41,711 nt of DNA. Origin: Paenibacillus ginsengihumi DSM 21568 (lineage in GTDB: Bacteria > Bacillota > Bacilli > Paenibacillales > NBRC-103111). Below the pieces are notes generated by a model, which was not told the origin of the DNA, ran no database searches, and worked only from the letters and a program-made list of their open reading frames with translations. Both the position numbers and the translations under genes were made by a program. Shown in pieces: positions 28,001 to 36,817 of this stretch. Location: NCBI RefSeq assembly GCF_000380965.1, contig NZ_KB905591.1, positions 1 through 41,711 on the forward strand, given 5' to 3'. The first letter of the stretch is position 1, and every line of letters begins with the position of its first letter.

Positions 28001-28110
28001 AGCGTCGCCGCTCCGGTGTAAGGCAGGACGGTGCTCAGCGCGAGCACACCGGTCAGGGCCGCAACGAGCCGGCGCTTCGATTTCCTTGATTCATGCCCTT
28101 GGCGTTGCAA
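25087..28110 (-). CDS. Very large ABC solute-binding protein with carbohydrate-binding-like domains
   Basis: 1007 residues, over twice the usual CUT1 binding-protein length. The order is: signal peptide (about 1-36, no lipobox Cys seen); Gln/Ala/Pro linker; two CBM6/35-like beta domains (about 85-270, [18 protein letters not shown]; about 295-425, [19 protein letters not shown]); a helical spacer (about 430-560); and a solute-binding domain (about 590-990, [46 protein letters not shown]). The start appears to be TTG at 28110, 8 nt after GGAGG. An overlapping ATG five bases upstream opens only a 7-codon frame. A perfect hairpin (28126-28146) precedes the gene. The protein is held at the surface by an unclear means and probably captures a polymer or oligosaccharide. 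Confidence 0.9.
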   Translation of the reverse strand: MQRQGHESRKSKRRLVAALTGVLALSTVLPYTGAATLPASSGNAQQPAQTQIAQQPASGAAQPAARGASKQTIQPNEFEPYYSEVLKGWQEKGIGKGASAVTIDATKYSALSEGADITVGSHEGRQALIWKGTKNSWVEYQVDVPSDGLYEIQVTYRPSKEKGMRRPIVWDMKLDGVRPFREATSITLNRTWRDDRPIKQDDDGNDIRPKSLDISDWMTVSLQDAGGAYAEPLQWYFSQGTHTLRVEGFEPVAIESFRLVPRDELKPYAEVAKAYPQKEASGGELILIQAEDMAAKNDSAIQLVSDTDQRSVPLAKGKITFNNVGGTRWQNRNQEITWSFKVAESGRYQIGMRALQRFISQKASFRTIKIDGKVPFQELLTYRFDYDTAYRGKVLADEAGKPFDFYLEAGEHTLSMAVTHAPFKPIIIGIEEATDLLGEITQDLRSLTGGVDDRNRTWRIAQDMPDLPERLTKVAELLRSLEAQMLEVNGRKDNISQGLGTTVKDIENLLKKVDDIPYHTDDIASMQDKVSRYIETLVQQPLQLDEIYIVPSGSEFPDMEASLLTRLTGMVKNFFYSFDPKTRLSDLDPEALNVWVQRGRDYVNLLQELSDEMFTPETGIKVKVNLLPNPQLLILSNAAGIQPDVALGLTQDLPVDYAIRGSVYDLSKFPDFPEVYKQFSPGSWLGFYYNKGYYALPETQSFQVLYYRKDILSRLGLSIPDTWQDVYDMLPTLQQNYMNFYINPKEFMMYFYQNNAEFFTQDGLKTALDTPEAFKAFQQWTDMFNIYAIEREVPSFLQHFRKGTMPIGISDYNMYVQLSAAAPELNGSWGIAPLPGTLQPDGTVARWAGGGQNTGVIFAKSEKKEQAWEFLKWWISTEVQDRYGSDLEAFNGVAFRWNTSNIEAFTRLPWKREDANVILHQWSWYKEMPNLPGSYFVPREITNAWNRTVVDGMNYRSSLEIAVMDIERELRRKQQEFGFVDEAGNVKQTMDLPVVNKPWEGVEAYVK

Positions 28111-28125
28111 TCATTCTCCCTCCCC

Positions 28126-28146
28126 CGGCTTTCCTGCGGAAAGCCG
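28126..28146 (-). promoter_or_regulatory. Perfect intergenic hairpin before the binding-protein gene
   Basis: CGGCTTTCC and GGAAAGCCG form a 9-bp stem around a 3-nt loop in the 51-nt gap between the ATPase and binding-protein genes. There is no T-run, so it is not a terminator. Hairpins in this position often stabilise the binding-protein part of an operon mRNA. It also abuts the ribosome binding site. Confidence 0.6.
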
Positions 28147-28161
28147 CATCTTTAGCATGCA

Positions 28162-29286
28162 TTAATCCGTGAACCGTTCGCCCGTCTCCGCATGGAAGAA
28201 CAGCGCCTTCGACATATCGACGGCCACCTGCACCTTGTCGTCCTCCGCGTAGTGATAGCGCGGATTGACGCGGACGACCAGCATCTTATCCTGACCGATA
28301 TCCAAGTGAAGGTACCGGTCCGCGCCCATCAGCTCGCTGAGCTTGTGCGTGCCTGGAATCACCGCCCGGGGATAGGCCTGGAACATGATTTCGTCGAGAC
28401 TGGCGTGCTCCGGCCGAATCCCGAGTGTCACCGTGCGGTTGATCTGCTTGTGCTGCCTTAGCGAGAACGCCTTGCTCTCGGGAATTTCCAGCAGGAACCG
28501 CTGCGTGTGGAATTCCAGCTGCTTCGTCTTGTCGTTCTCGAGAATGCGCCCTTCGACGAAGTTCATCGGCGGCGATCCGATGAAGCTGGCGACGAACGTG
28601 TTGGCCGGATACATGTAGATCGTCTCCGGCGTATCGACCTGCTGAATGACGCCGTCCTTCATGACGACGATCCGATCGCCCATCGTCATCGCTTCGATCT
28701 GGTCGTGCGTAACGTAGATCATCGTTACATTCAGCGATTTCTGCAGCTTGATGATCTCGGTGCGCATCTGCACGCGCAGCTTGGCGTCGAGGTTGGACAG
28801 CGGTTCGTCCATCAGGAACACCTGCGGCTCGCGCACGATCGCCCGGCCGAGCGCCACCCGCTGGCGCTGACCGCCGGACAGCTGCCGGGGCTTGCGGCTC
28901 AAATACTGCTCGATCTCGAGCACGCGGGAGGCGCGCTTCACGCTGAGATCGATCTCATGCTTCGGCAGCTTCCTCAGCCGCAGGCCGAAGGCGATGTTTT
29001 CGAACACGCTCATATTCGGATACAGCGCGTAGTTCTGAAACACCATCGCGATATCGCGGTCCTTCGGCGGCAAATCGTTGACCAGCCGGTCGCCGATATA
29101 AATCTCTCCCTCCGATATATCCTCCAGCCCGGCGATCATGCGCAGCGTGGTCGACTTGCCGCAGCCGGAAGGGCCGACGAACACGAGAAATTCCTTGTCC
29201 TTGATCTCCAGGTGGAAATCCTTGACGACCGGCAACTTGTCTTTTCCATACCGTTTGTACACATGATTCATTAAAATTCTCGCCAT
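28162..29286 (-). CDS. Sugar ABC transporter ATPase (MsmX/UgpC-like)
   Basis: 374 residues. The ATPase domain (1-235) shows Walker [12 protein letters not shown]-loop [13 protein letters not shown], signature [14 protein letters not shown], Walker [17 protein letters not shown] and the H-loop THDQ. The C-terminal TOBE/OB regulatory domain follows (about 240-374). Proteins of this type energise one or several CUT1 permease pairs; B. subtilis MsmX serves many. Its presence at the head of an operon with two permease pairs suggests it drives both. GGGGGG lies upstream of the ATG. A -10-like TACAAT is present further upstream, but without a good -35. Confidence 0.95.
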   Translation of the reverse strand: MARILMNHVYKRYGKDKLPVVKDFHLEIKDKEFLVFVGPSGCGKSTTLRMIAGLEDISEGEIYIGDRLVNDLPPKDRDIAMVFQNYALYPNMSVFENIAFGLRLRKLPKHEIDLSVKRASRVLEIEQYLSRKPRQLSGGQRQRVALGRAIVREPQVFLMDEPLSNLDAKLRVQMRTEIIKLQKSLNVTMIYVTHDQIEAMTMGDRIVVMKDGVIQQVDTPETIYMYPANTFVASFIGSPPMNFVEGRILENDKTKQLEFHTQRFLLEIPESKAFSLRQHKQINRTVTLGIRPEHASLDEIMFQAYPRAVIPGTHKLSELMGADRYLHLDIGQDKMLVVRVNPRYHYAEDDKVQVAVDMSKALFFHAETGERFTD

Positions 29287-29370
29287 GAGTTCGCCCCCCA
29301 GTTCATAGTGGTACGATGTTACGTATTATTGTAATCGAAGCGTTGTGAAGATGGTGTGAAGATTGCAAGC

Positions 29371-29467
29371 CTTTTCAAAATAGGCGCCGATGACGAGCGA
29401 TGCCTCGTCATCGGTCGTCACCTGCGGTATGGAAAATTCAGCGTTTAGATAGCGCTGAATTTTCAAG
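29371..29467 (-). repeat. Stem/linker repeat copy in reverse orientation
   Basis: On the minus strand it reads TTGAAAATTCAGCG...CGCTGAATTTTC stem, then ATACCGCAGGTGACGACC, then a GATGACGAGCG.../...CTCGTCATC hairpin and GGCGCCTATTTTGAAAA. This is the same order as the units at 13453 and 16558, with a different stem interior. The rest of the gene-free stretch 29287-29659 shows nothing else recognisable. Confidence 0.8.
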
Positions 29468-29659
29468 GTAGCTTTTGCAAAGACAAGCCTATTAAGGCGT
29501 ATGCAGCCAATCTGACAACGATTCCAAAAATAAGTGCGGCGCGAACAGCGCTTAACCGACCGAAGGTTGTCGCCGCCGCATCAGGCGCTTTTCCTCATCG
29601 CCTTGGTTTCCCCCGCTGTCGCGACCATTATACGGCGGCAATCTCATCGTATGCATACA

Positions 29660-29690
29660 AAAAAACAGGGGTACGCGTCCCCTGTTTTTT
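29660..29690 (-). terminator. Terminator of the arabinofuranosidase operon
   Basis: AAAAAACAGGGG pairs with CCCCTGTTTTTT around a 7-nt loop, with a T-run on both strands. It lies 7 nt past the DUF6171 stop codon. Confidence 0.9.
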
Positions 29691-29696
29691 CGCCTT

Positions 29697-30038
29697 CTAA
29701 TGTTCCTTCCCGCGTCCCGTCCCGGCCCTTGTATTCCCGCTGTCGGCCGAGCCCGCCGTGCGAGTCCAGCGCGACGAGAGCGGATGCGGGCAGTCGCTGC
29801 CCGCAAGCTTGGCCCGCACGGCGACGATGCAGCCGCAGTGCATGCACGTATGTCCTTGCCACAACGAGTCGCAGCCGCTGCAGGCGGCCAGCCGGTCCCG
29901 GTACACCTCGTCCGGCACGGCCGCCGCGCTCTGCTCCAGCTTCCGAAGCAAGCGCCGCACGTCTTCCTCGGACACGCGGACAGACCGCTCGCAGCCTTTG
30001 CAGGCTCCTTGCCGCTTGGCCAATCCGCCTGCGTCCAT
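29697..30038 (-). CDS. DUF6171 cysteine-rich (zinc-ribbon-like) protein
   Basis: 113 residues with several metal-binding-type pairs: CKGCE near residue 13, CSGCDS near 53, CMHCGC near 65 and a final Cys in DCPHP. No signal peptide. I assign DUF6171 from the CSGCDSLWQGHTCMHCGC pattern. The function is unknown. The ATG follows the GH51 stop by one base (TAG-G-ATG), so the protein is made from the arabinofuranosidase operon. Why a metal-binding protein belongs there is not clear. The Arg/Gly-rich C-terminus (about 88-113) looks disordered. Confidence 0.75.
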   Translation of the reverse strand: MDAGGLAKRQGACKGCERSVRVSEEDVRRLLRKLEQSAAAVPDEVYRDRLAACSGCDSLWQGHTCMHCGCIVAVRAKLAGSDCPHPLSSRWTRTAGSADSGNTRAGTGRGKEH

Positions 30039-30039
30039 C

Positions 30040-31527
30040 CTACGCCTCCAGCGTCAGCACCGCGACCGATCGGGCCGGCAGCTGCGCAGTCAAGACGCCG
30101 CCTGCGACGGCGGCCCCGTCGAACGGCACCGGATGGACCGCGTCGGGCTGCGCGAACGTGTTGTGCGCCTGGATGGACGGACCTGTCAGCAGCCGGCCTG
30201 ACACGCGCCGGTTGTCCGTCAAGCCTCTTAACTGGACGGACAAGTCGGCTGCAGCCTCATGGTGCAAATTGCACAGGCTGATATGAATGCGCCCTTCGGC
30301 GTCGCGGGAAGCGGACAGGCTGACCTGCGGAATGCGCTCGCCACCGAACTCGTAATCGTCCGACTTAAGATGCACGTCCAGCGCCTCGCCCCCCTGATGC
30401 ACCTTGAACATCTCGAACACATGATACGTCGGCGTCAGCACCATTTTGGCGCCCTCGGTCAGCACCATCGCCTGCAGCACATTGACCGTCTGGGCGATAT
30501 TCGCCATCTTCACCCTGCTCGCATGCTTGTGGAAAATATGAAGGTTGACCCCTGCCACCAGCGCGTCGCGCAGCGTGTTCTGCTGGTACAAAAAGCCCGG
30601 ATTCGTGCCCGGCTCGACATCGTACCACGTGCCCCATTCGTCCACGATCAGGCCGATCCGGCGCTCGGGATCGTATTGATCCATAATCGCCGCATGCTTC
30701 GCGATCAGCTCGTCCATGAACAGCGTCTTCTTCAGCGTCGTGAACCAGTCCTGCTCCGTAAACTCGGTAGCCGAGCCCTTCTCCTGCCACGTCGGGCCGG
30801 GCACGGTGTAATAGTGCAGACTGAGCCCGTCCATGAACCGCGCCGCCTCGCGCATCAGCACCTCCGTCCAGCGGTAGTCCCCGCTGTTCGCTCCGCAGGC
30901 GATTCTGTAGATTTTGTTGCCGCCGTAATTCCGCACATAAGTCTGGTAATGGCGGTACAGGTCGGCGTAATATTCCGGCCGCATGTTGCCGCCGCAGCCC
31001 CAGTTCTCGTTGCCCACCCCGAAATAAGTCAGCTTCCACGGCTCCGCCCTGCCGTTCTGCCGCCGCCAATCCGCCATCGGCGATTCGCCGTCAAACGTCA
31101 TGTACTCGACCCATTCCTGCATCTCCTGCACCGTGCCGCTGCCGACGTTGCCGCTGATGTACGGCTCGCAACCGAGCAGCTCGCACAGCAGCATGAATTC
31201 GTGGGTGCCGAAATGGTTGTTTTCCACGACGCCGCCCCAATGCGTATTGACCATCCGCTTTCGCTGCTTGCGCGGCCCGACGCCGTCCTTCCAATGGTAT
31301 TCGTCGGCGAAGCAGCCGCCGGGCCAGCGAAGCACGGGCACGTTCAGCCGCTTTAACGCTTCCAGCACATCGCTGCGAATTCCTTGCGTATTCGGTATCG
31401 GAGAATCTTCCCCGACCCACAATCCTTCGTAGATGCAGCGGCCCAAATGCTCCGCAAAATGGCCGTAAATGTTGCGGTTGATCGTCGCTTTGACGACATC
31501 GGTTTGAATGATGGCATTCGCTTTCAT
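30040..31527 (-). CDS. Alpha-L-arabinofuranosidase, GH51 (upper paralogue)
   Basis: 495 residues, the usual length. It removes terminal alpha-L-arabinofuranosyl groups from arabinan or arabinoxylan oligosaccharides. The TIM barrel carries GNENWGCGG with the acid/base Glu (about 174) and [11 protein letters not shown] with the nucleophile Glu (about 297). [17 protein letters not shown] at the start is typical of GH51. The C-terminal beta domain covers about 390-495. There is no signal peptide, so it acts in the cytoplasm on imported sugars. It lies 90 nt after the second GH51 gene and is coupled to DUF6171. The two GH51 proteins are clearly different from each other, which suggests different linkage preferences. 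Confidence 0.95.
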   Translation of the reverse strand: MKANAIIQTDVVKATINRNIYGHFAEHLGRCIYEGLWVGEDSPIPNTQGIRSDVLEALKRLNVPVLRWPGGCFADEYHWKDGVGPRKQRKRMVNTHWGGVVENNHFGTHEFMLLCELLGCEPYISGNVGSGTVQEMQEWVEYMTFDGESPMADWRRQNGRAEPWKLTYFGVGNENWGCGGNMRPEYYADLYRHYQTYVRNYGGNKIYRIACGANSGDYRWTEVLMREAARFMDGLSLHYYTVPGPTWQEKGSATEFTEQDWFTTLKKTLFMDELIAKHAAIMDQYDPERRIGLIVDEWGTWYDVEPGTNPGFLYQQNTLRDALVAGVNLHIFHKHASRVKMANIAQTVNVLQAMVLTEGAKMVLTPTYHVFEMFKVHQGGEALDVHLKSDDYEFGGERIPQVSLSASRDAEGRIHISLCNLHHEAAADLSVQLRGLTDNRRVSGRLLTGPSIQAHNTFAQPDAVHPVPFDGAAVAGGVLTAQLPARSVAVLTLEA

Positions 31528-31617
31528 CAGGTTGACCCTCCCCGGGAAAATGTCGTTTTGCCAGCCCTTCCAAAACAGCGGCGCGAGCGGCGGCCGTCGG
31601 GCCGCCGCTATAGGCGG

Positions 31618-33156
<1,539 letters not shown>

Positions 33157-33166
33157 TTAATATTTT

Positions 33167-33182
33167 TATTAATTCATTAATA
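33167..33182 (-). promoter_or_regulatory. Candidate operator of the arabinofuranosidase operon
   Basis: TATTAAT-TC-ATTAATA is a perfect 7-bp inverted repeat just downstream of the -10 box, where a repressor would block transcription. It does not match the AraR box I know from B. subtilis. The region is very AT-rich, so chance is possible. Confidence 0.4.
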
Positions 33183-33194
33183 TTATCTTTAATC

Positions 33195-33223
33195 ATTATG
33201 CTGTCATTCGCCTCCCTTGTCAA
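33195..33223 (-). promoter_or_regulatory. Sigma-A promoter of the arabinofuranosidase operon
   Basis: On the minus strand, TTGACA (33223-33218), 17 nt, then CATAAT (33200-33195). This is a near-consensus promoter about 60 nt before the GH51 start codon. Confidence 0.75.
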
Positions 33224-33600
33224 TCGAAAATTCGGCTTCGCCGCCAAATTCCATAGCGCCGAAGCTCGCCGGGAAATGCGCCTTCCGTGTCCTCGAAGCT
33301 CTAAAGCAATAGGAAAACGTCTATCGTCATCCATTCAGGGATGAGCGACCGCGGTTCAGCGGTTATTTTTCTTGGTACAAAAAAATCGCACTTCGCTTTA
33401 AGCTTATAGCGATGTTAAGTTTTCTGTAACGTTAAGAAAACCGCTCCATGACTTGGGCAAAGTCACCAGCGGTTTCACGTTGTGGGGCCGTTATCCGAGC
33501 TCAAACCGCCGGGCACGGCTTAAGCAGCATAAATCGCGGGCTCATAGCAGGCCAAGCGGGCGAGATTTCTGGAACCTTCCGGATCGTAATATCATCTCTC
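33224..33600. other. Non-coding stretch upstream of the GH51 promoter
   Basis: No gene recognised. It contains a small hairpin with a T-run on the plus strand (ACCGC/GCGGT at 33348-33363, then TTATTTTTCTT) that terminates nothing obvious, and GTTAAG-type direct repeats near 33413-33438. Confidence 0.35.
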
Positions 33601-33609
33601 AATCCTTTC

Positions 33610-33780
33610 TAACGCAAGTGACGAACGCTATTTTTCTCACTCCTCTCTAACGCAAGTAACAAACGCTATTTTGCGAAATCGCAGCCTTTGAAAAATGTAA
33701 CACAACTAGGGAGCGCTATTTTGTCAAAAACACGGAATCAGGTAGCCAAACTTGCCAAATAAGACTGCTCACTTGCGTTA
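33610..33780. repeat. TAACGCAAGT...CGCTATTTT short interspersed repeats
   Basis: TAACGCAAGTGACGAACGC-TATTTT at 33610-33634, a near-identical unit at 33648-33672, a more diverged one at 33697-33722 (GTAACACAACTAGGGAGCGC-TATTTT), and the first ten bases inverted at 33771-33780 (ACTTGCGTTA). Confidence 0.65.
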
Positions 33781-33859
33781 CAATTTCAAATCGATGGTTT
33801 CGAGTGAAATAAGCTCCGTGGCTAGTGTTAGCTTAAGGTCTGCCCGACAAAGCCCGGCA

Positions 33860-33998
33860 AAACGTGAGCCCACGGCCCGCAACGCGGGGCTAGCAACGCG
33901 GGGCTAGCAACGCGAGGCTAACAACACAAGGCCCGCAACGCGAGGCTAGTAACGCATGGCTACAAAACGAGGCTTGCAAAACGTGAGCTCACGGCCAG
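33860..33998. repeat. 14-bp tandem repeat bounded by matching palindromes
   Basis: Seven units of about 14 bp (consensus CAACGCGAGGCTAG) fill 33882-33978. On each side is CAAAACGTGAGCYCACGGCC (33860-33879 and 33979-33998), whose core CGTGAGCTCACG is a perfect palindrome in the right copy. Confidence 0.8.
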
Positions 33999-34319
33999 CG
34001 GAGCGCTAATCGAAGGGCTGGCAAAGCGAGCCATCCATTCCCGGCAGCTCGGGTCCGCCTATCGCAAGTGCCGGCGACGTTCCTTTGCAGAGAACGTTAA
34101 GCAAGCACTTTCGGCTTGGCAGCGATCCGGAAGCGAGCCGCAAGCCGCTTCTAATACCATGATGCTCTAGGACAGATTCGTTTCCCTGCGCCGGGAAGTC
34201 CTATGGCCCGAAAATTGATACGTTCTATCATTTTGAAAAATGCCTGCTGAAAATTTTCAACAGGCTGAACCTTGTCTTCGGTAATGGTCCGCTCCCCGAT
34301 CATCAGGTTATACGCCCCT

Positions 34320-34584
34320 CCCCGGGCACATGAGGCATATGAGCCGACGAATCCTGCAAAAAATGCAACATTTTCCGGCTCCTTCGAGTCAATGGACAGG
34401 GAATGTTGTATTTTGCGCAACATTTTGGGCGAAATTGGCTGCAAAGCAGGGAAAACCGCCCGAAATGTTGCACGTTGTGCAACATTGAGCCGCGAATGCG
34501 GGGCATTTCCCCGTTTTTGTTGTACAAAATACAACAATTGCAGACTCTCTTGAAAATAGCCCAGGGCGGTGCGGCCCATTTTCA
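34320..34584. repeat. Triple GTTG/CAAC hairpin repeat, copy B
   Basis: About 265 bp matching 13985-14240 throughout. Its hairpins are GTTGTATTTTGCGCAAC (34404-34420), GTTGCACGTTGTGCAAC (34466-34482) and GTTGTACAAAATACAAC (34519-34535). A TTGAAAAT/ATTTTCA-type stem follows at 34550-34584, as in copy A. Between the tandem repeat and this copy, 33999-34319, no gene is recognised. Confidence 0.75.
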
Positions 34585-34907
34585 CCATCTGATGGTGCTG
34601 CGCCAGCGGCATGGACGTCTCTCTTGAGAATTCGGCCCGCGGATGCCGCCAAATTTTTCAGCGGAGTCGCCTCTTCAACCAAACATCCGCTTAAAAAGTC
34701 ATTGACCGGCGTATACAGCCAAATGATGAAAGAAAGCGGACTGCCTGTCGGCACCTTAAGCACCGTGCATAGGGTTGACGCGATGCCGGCCAGCCAGAGC
34801 GTGATGAAGACGGCAAGCTGGCCGATTCGCCTGGAACGAACGAGAGACGGCAGATCGAGCGCTATAAAGCACGCGGCAACGAGCATAACGGCAAACAAGC
34901 TCTTCAT
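34389..34907 (-). CDS. Small membrane protein after gerC, C-terminus supplied by a repeat
   Basis: 172 codons. Residues 1-85 have two or three membrane segments (MKSLFAVMLVAACFIALDL; LAVFITLWLAGIASTL; SFIIWLYTPVNDF), like the small membrane proteins found after gerC genes in some Paenibacillaceae. From about residue 86 onward the frame is translated stem/linker and GTTG/CAAC repeat sequence (34389-34650), so the tail is probably not ancestral. The ATG lies 6 nt after the gerC stop. Whether the altered protein works is unknown; the native stop seems to have been lost or displaced by the repeat. Confidence 0.6.
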   Translation of the reverse strand: MKSLFAVMLVAACFIALDLPSLVRSRRIGQLAVFITLWLAGIASTLCTVLKVPTGSPLSFIIWLYTPVNDFLSGCLVEEATPLKNLAASAGRILKRDVHAAGAAPSDGENGPHRPGLFSRESAIVVFCTTKTGKCPAFAAQCCTTCNISGGFPCFAANFAQNVAQNTTFPVH

Positions 34908-34913
34908 TCGGCC

Positions 34914-36125
34914 TCACTCCTTGATGTCGCCCTGGAGCGATTCGTCGATGAGCCCGATCCGGTCGATATGCACGGAGGCTTGATAATGAACGGGCAGCGT
35001 CTGCAAATAATTTTCGCGCTGCTCCTTCAGCTTCTCCCACACCTTCGGATAGGACTGATAAATCAGTTGGCCATACCCCATAATATCGGTATTGTATTTC
35101 TCAATAATATGCTTGGCCGCATTTTCCATAAGGTAAATGAGACGCTCTTCCGCCTTCTTCTCCAATTTTCTGATGACCCGGTCGTCATCCAGCTTATCCG
35201 TGCTTTGGGAAGCCTGAATATTGAGTGTAGCGCGGACGGAAATGTAAATATTCGGTTGCCCGTTGATCATTTTGACTTTCCGCTTGGTGGAAGTCCGGAT
35301 CGCTTCCATGACGATGACTTTTCCGTCCTCCCCTTTCACCGTACCAATGCTTGACCTCACTTCATCCATAATATAGTTATAACCTATCGTCTCCTCCTCA
35401 TCGAGCCATCCGACCAGCTTGTCCTTTTTAAAGACAGCGAGCCCATGAAACTTCAGGCTTGCTCGGGGCTTCGTGCTTTTCAGGTTTTTCTCGTCCCCTT
35501 CTACGGTGCGGTCGCCGACAATCTGGATCCCCGACAGCGCGACGTTTCTCCCCTCGGCTACCAGACGGTCGACCAGTTTATCTACAGTGACGGGCGAGGT
35601 TCTGGCGGTTGACTCGGATGAAGTCTCCAAGGAATAAAACAGTCGGTTGGCCGGCAATTTGTCCAGCGGCGCCAAAAACCGCAGCACCTCGGAAGCTTCG
35701 GCATCCCGCGCAACGACGACGAAGAAATCCGTCCGCGGTTCGCGGCTTCTTACAATGACATCAAGCACCGGGGCGATGCCGGAGCGAGCCAGCTCCTCGC
35801 CAAGCACCAATACGCGGATGTGCCCCAGGTAACTGGACCTGGAGCTCAATAAAGTGAATTCATGCAGCGCTTCAAAAATGTTTTTAACTCTGAATTCGTA
35901 AATGGAAACCGGCATTCCTTCCTTATTGGAGGAGGTTGTGGCGATTTCCGAAGGGACGACCACCTGCATTGTGACCTTGAAGTGGTCCCCCACTTTATCG
36001 AGTCCGTACCCCAGGACAAAGGCGAGCTCATTGAGCTTTTTTCTTTCCCAGCAGCCGCTAAGCAGGGCAGGCAGCATAATGATCAGCATGAACCCGCATA
36101 AAGTTGCTTTCAACCGTTTCATCAT
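34914..36125 (-). CDS. Ger(x)C-family spore germination lipoprotein
   Basis: 403 residues. Lipoprotein signal with lipobox LLSGC (Cys25), then WERKKLNELAFVLGYGLDK, the typical GerAC opening. The C-terminal GerAC domain covers about 200-395 (RLIYLMENAAKHIIEKYNTDIMGYGQLIYQSYPKVW). GerC proteins are lipid-anchored on the inner spore membrane and form a germinant receptor with GerA and GerB. The ATG overlaps the stop of the gerA remnant (ATGA), with GGAGG about 10 nt upstream; a second ATG follows at once and could also serve. The partner gerA is broken (36122-36596) and no gerB is in the window, so this C subunit is orphaned unless partners exist elsewhere. Confidence 0.92.
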   Translation of the reverse strand: MMKRLKATLCGFMLIIMLPALLSGCWERKKLNELAFVLGYGLDKVGDHFKVTMQVVVPSEIATTSSNKEGMPVSIYEFRVKNIFEALHEFTLLSSRSSYLGHIRVLVLGEELARSGIAPVLDVIVRSREPRTDFFVVVARDAEASEVLRFLAPLDKLPANRLFYSLETSSESTARTSPVTVDKLVDRLVAEGRNVALSGIQIVGDRTVEGDEKNLKSTKPRASLKFHGLAVFKKDKLVGWLDEEETIGYNYIMDEVRSSIGTVKGEDGKVIVMEAIRTSTKRKVKMINGQPNIYISVRATLNIQASQSTDKLDDDRVIRKLEKKAEERLIYLMENAAKHIIEKYNTDIMGYGQLIYQSYPKVWEKLKEQRENYLQTLPVHYQASVHIDRIGLIDESLQGDIKE

Positions 36126-36596
36126 GGCTTGCGGTCCTCCTGTCCGGTCTGTCCTTGCCGGGTGACATTGCCGGAATCCGTCTGCTCGGGCCTTGCCCTC
36201 AGCTTCGGCCACGGAAGGCGGAATACGGAACCCTTCATATCGCCTGGAACATAAGGTCCGATCGGACTCATATAGGGCATTCCGAAAGAGCGCAGCCCCC
36301 ACCAGGTGCAGCACGACGACAAACAGGCCGAACAATATTCCGAACAGCCCCTTAAACGCCCCCAGCGCCGCTCAGGACGCGCGAGGCCATCGGGTCCTGG
36401 ATTTCCTGACAAAATGAACGATCAGCAGCGCCCCGTCCACCAGGATAGCTACTTTTCCTTCCAGGATTCCCGCCGCGATCGTATCGGGACGATCGGTATT
36501 GTGTATCGTCGGAAACGGGGTCATGGCCGTATCCTGAATGAATTCTTTTTGTTGGCGACATGGCGCTGATCTCATCCGCTTCTGCTGCGAATTCAT
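36122..36596 (-). pseudogene. gerA-family germinant receptor subunit, decayed remnant
   Basis: Pieces of a GerA protein can be read in order. QDTAMTPFPTIHNTDRPDT and AAGILEGKVAILVDG are the conserved middle of GerA. Then come a short unrelated stretch and a TGA, then AALGAFKGLFGILFGLFVVVLHLVG from the last membrane segments. After a one-base shift in a G run near 36310 comes LRSFGMPYMSPIGPYVPGD, the conserved GerA end, finishing at 36122. Most of the membrane domain between VDG and GAFKG is missing, and the N-terminal domain is absent. An internal deletion, a stop and a frameshift make it a clear pseudogene. Its end still overlaps gerC as in an intact operon. Confidence 0.85.
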
Positions 36597-36769
36597 GGGC
36601 TGGAGGCGGCGACTTCAGTCCGGATGCACCGGCCGGCTGCTGGCTGGGCTGCCTGCTGACAGGCCGCTCGCGATGGGGCCGGCATGTCCGTTTTTTCTTG
36701 TTTCTCTGAAATGTTACTTTTCTATCCCGAATGTCAACGTTTCCATTTTGCCGAATGTTTTTGTTTTTG

Positions 36770-36798
36770 TTGATTTATTTTTGAAAGCATTATAAGAT
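36770..36798 (+). promoter_or_regulatory. Candidate promoter of the AraC-family gene
   Basis: TTGATT (36770-36775), 17 nt, TAAGAT (36793-36798), about 20 nt before the start codon, in an AT-rich patch. It is a moderate match. Confidence 0.45.
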
Positions 36799-36817
36799 AC
36801 TGAATGAGGGGGGAATG

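Noticed and set aside
33348..33377. Plus-strand terminator (ACCGC/GCGGT with T-run)
   Set aside because: No plus-strand gene lies upstream to be terminated and the stem is only 5 bp.
33882..33978. CRISPR array
   Set aside because: Units of 14 bp are directly adjacent with no unique spacers, and no cas genes are present.
34151..34320. Coding sequence between the repeats and the gerC region
   Set aside because: Open frames here are repeat-derived, with no start signals; the sequence is non-coding as far as I can see.
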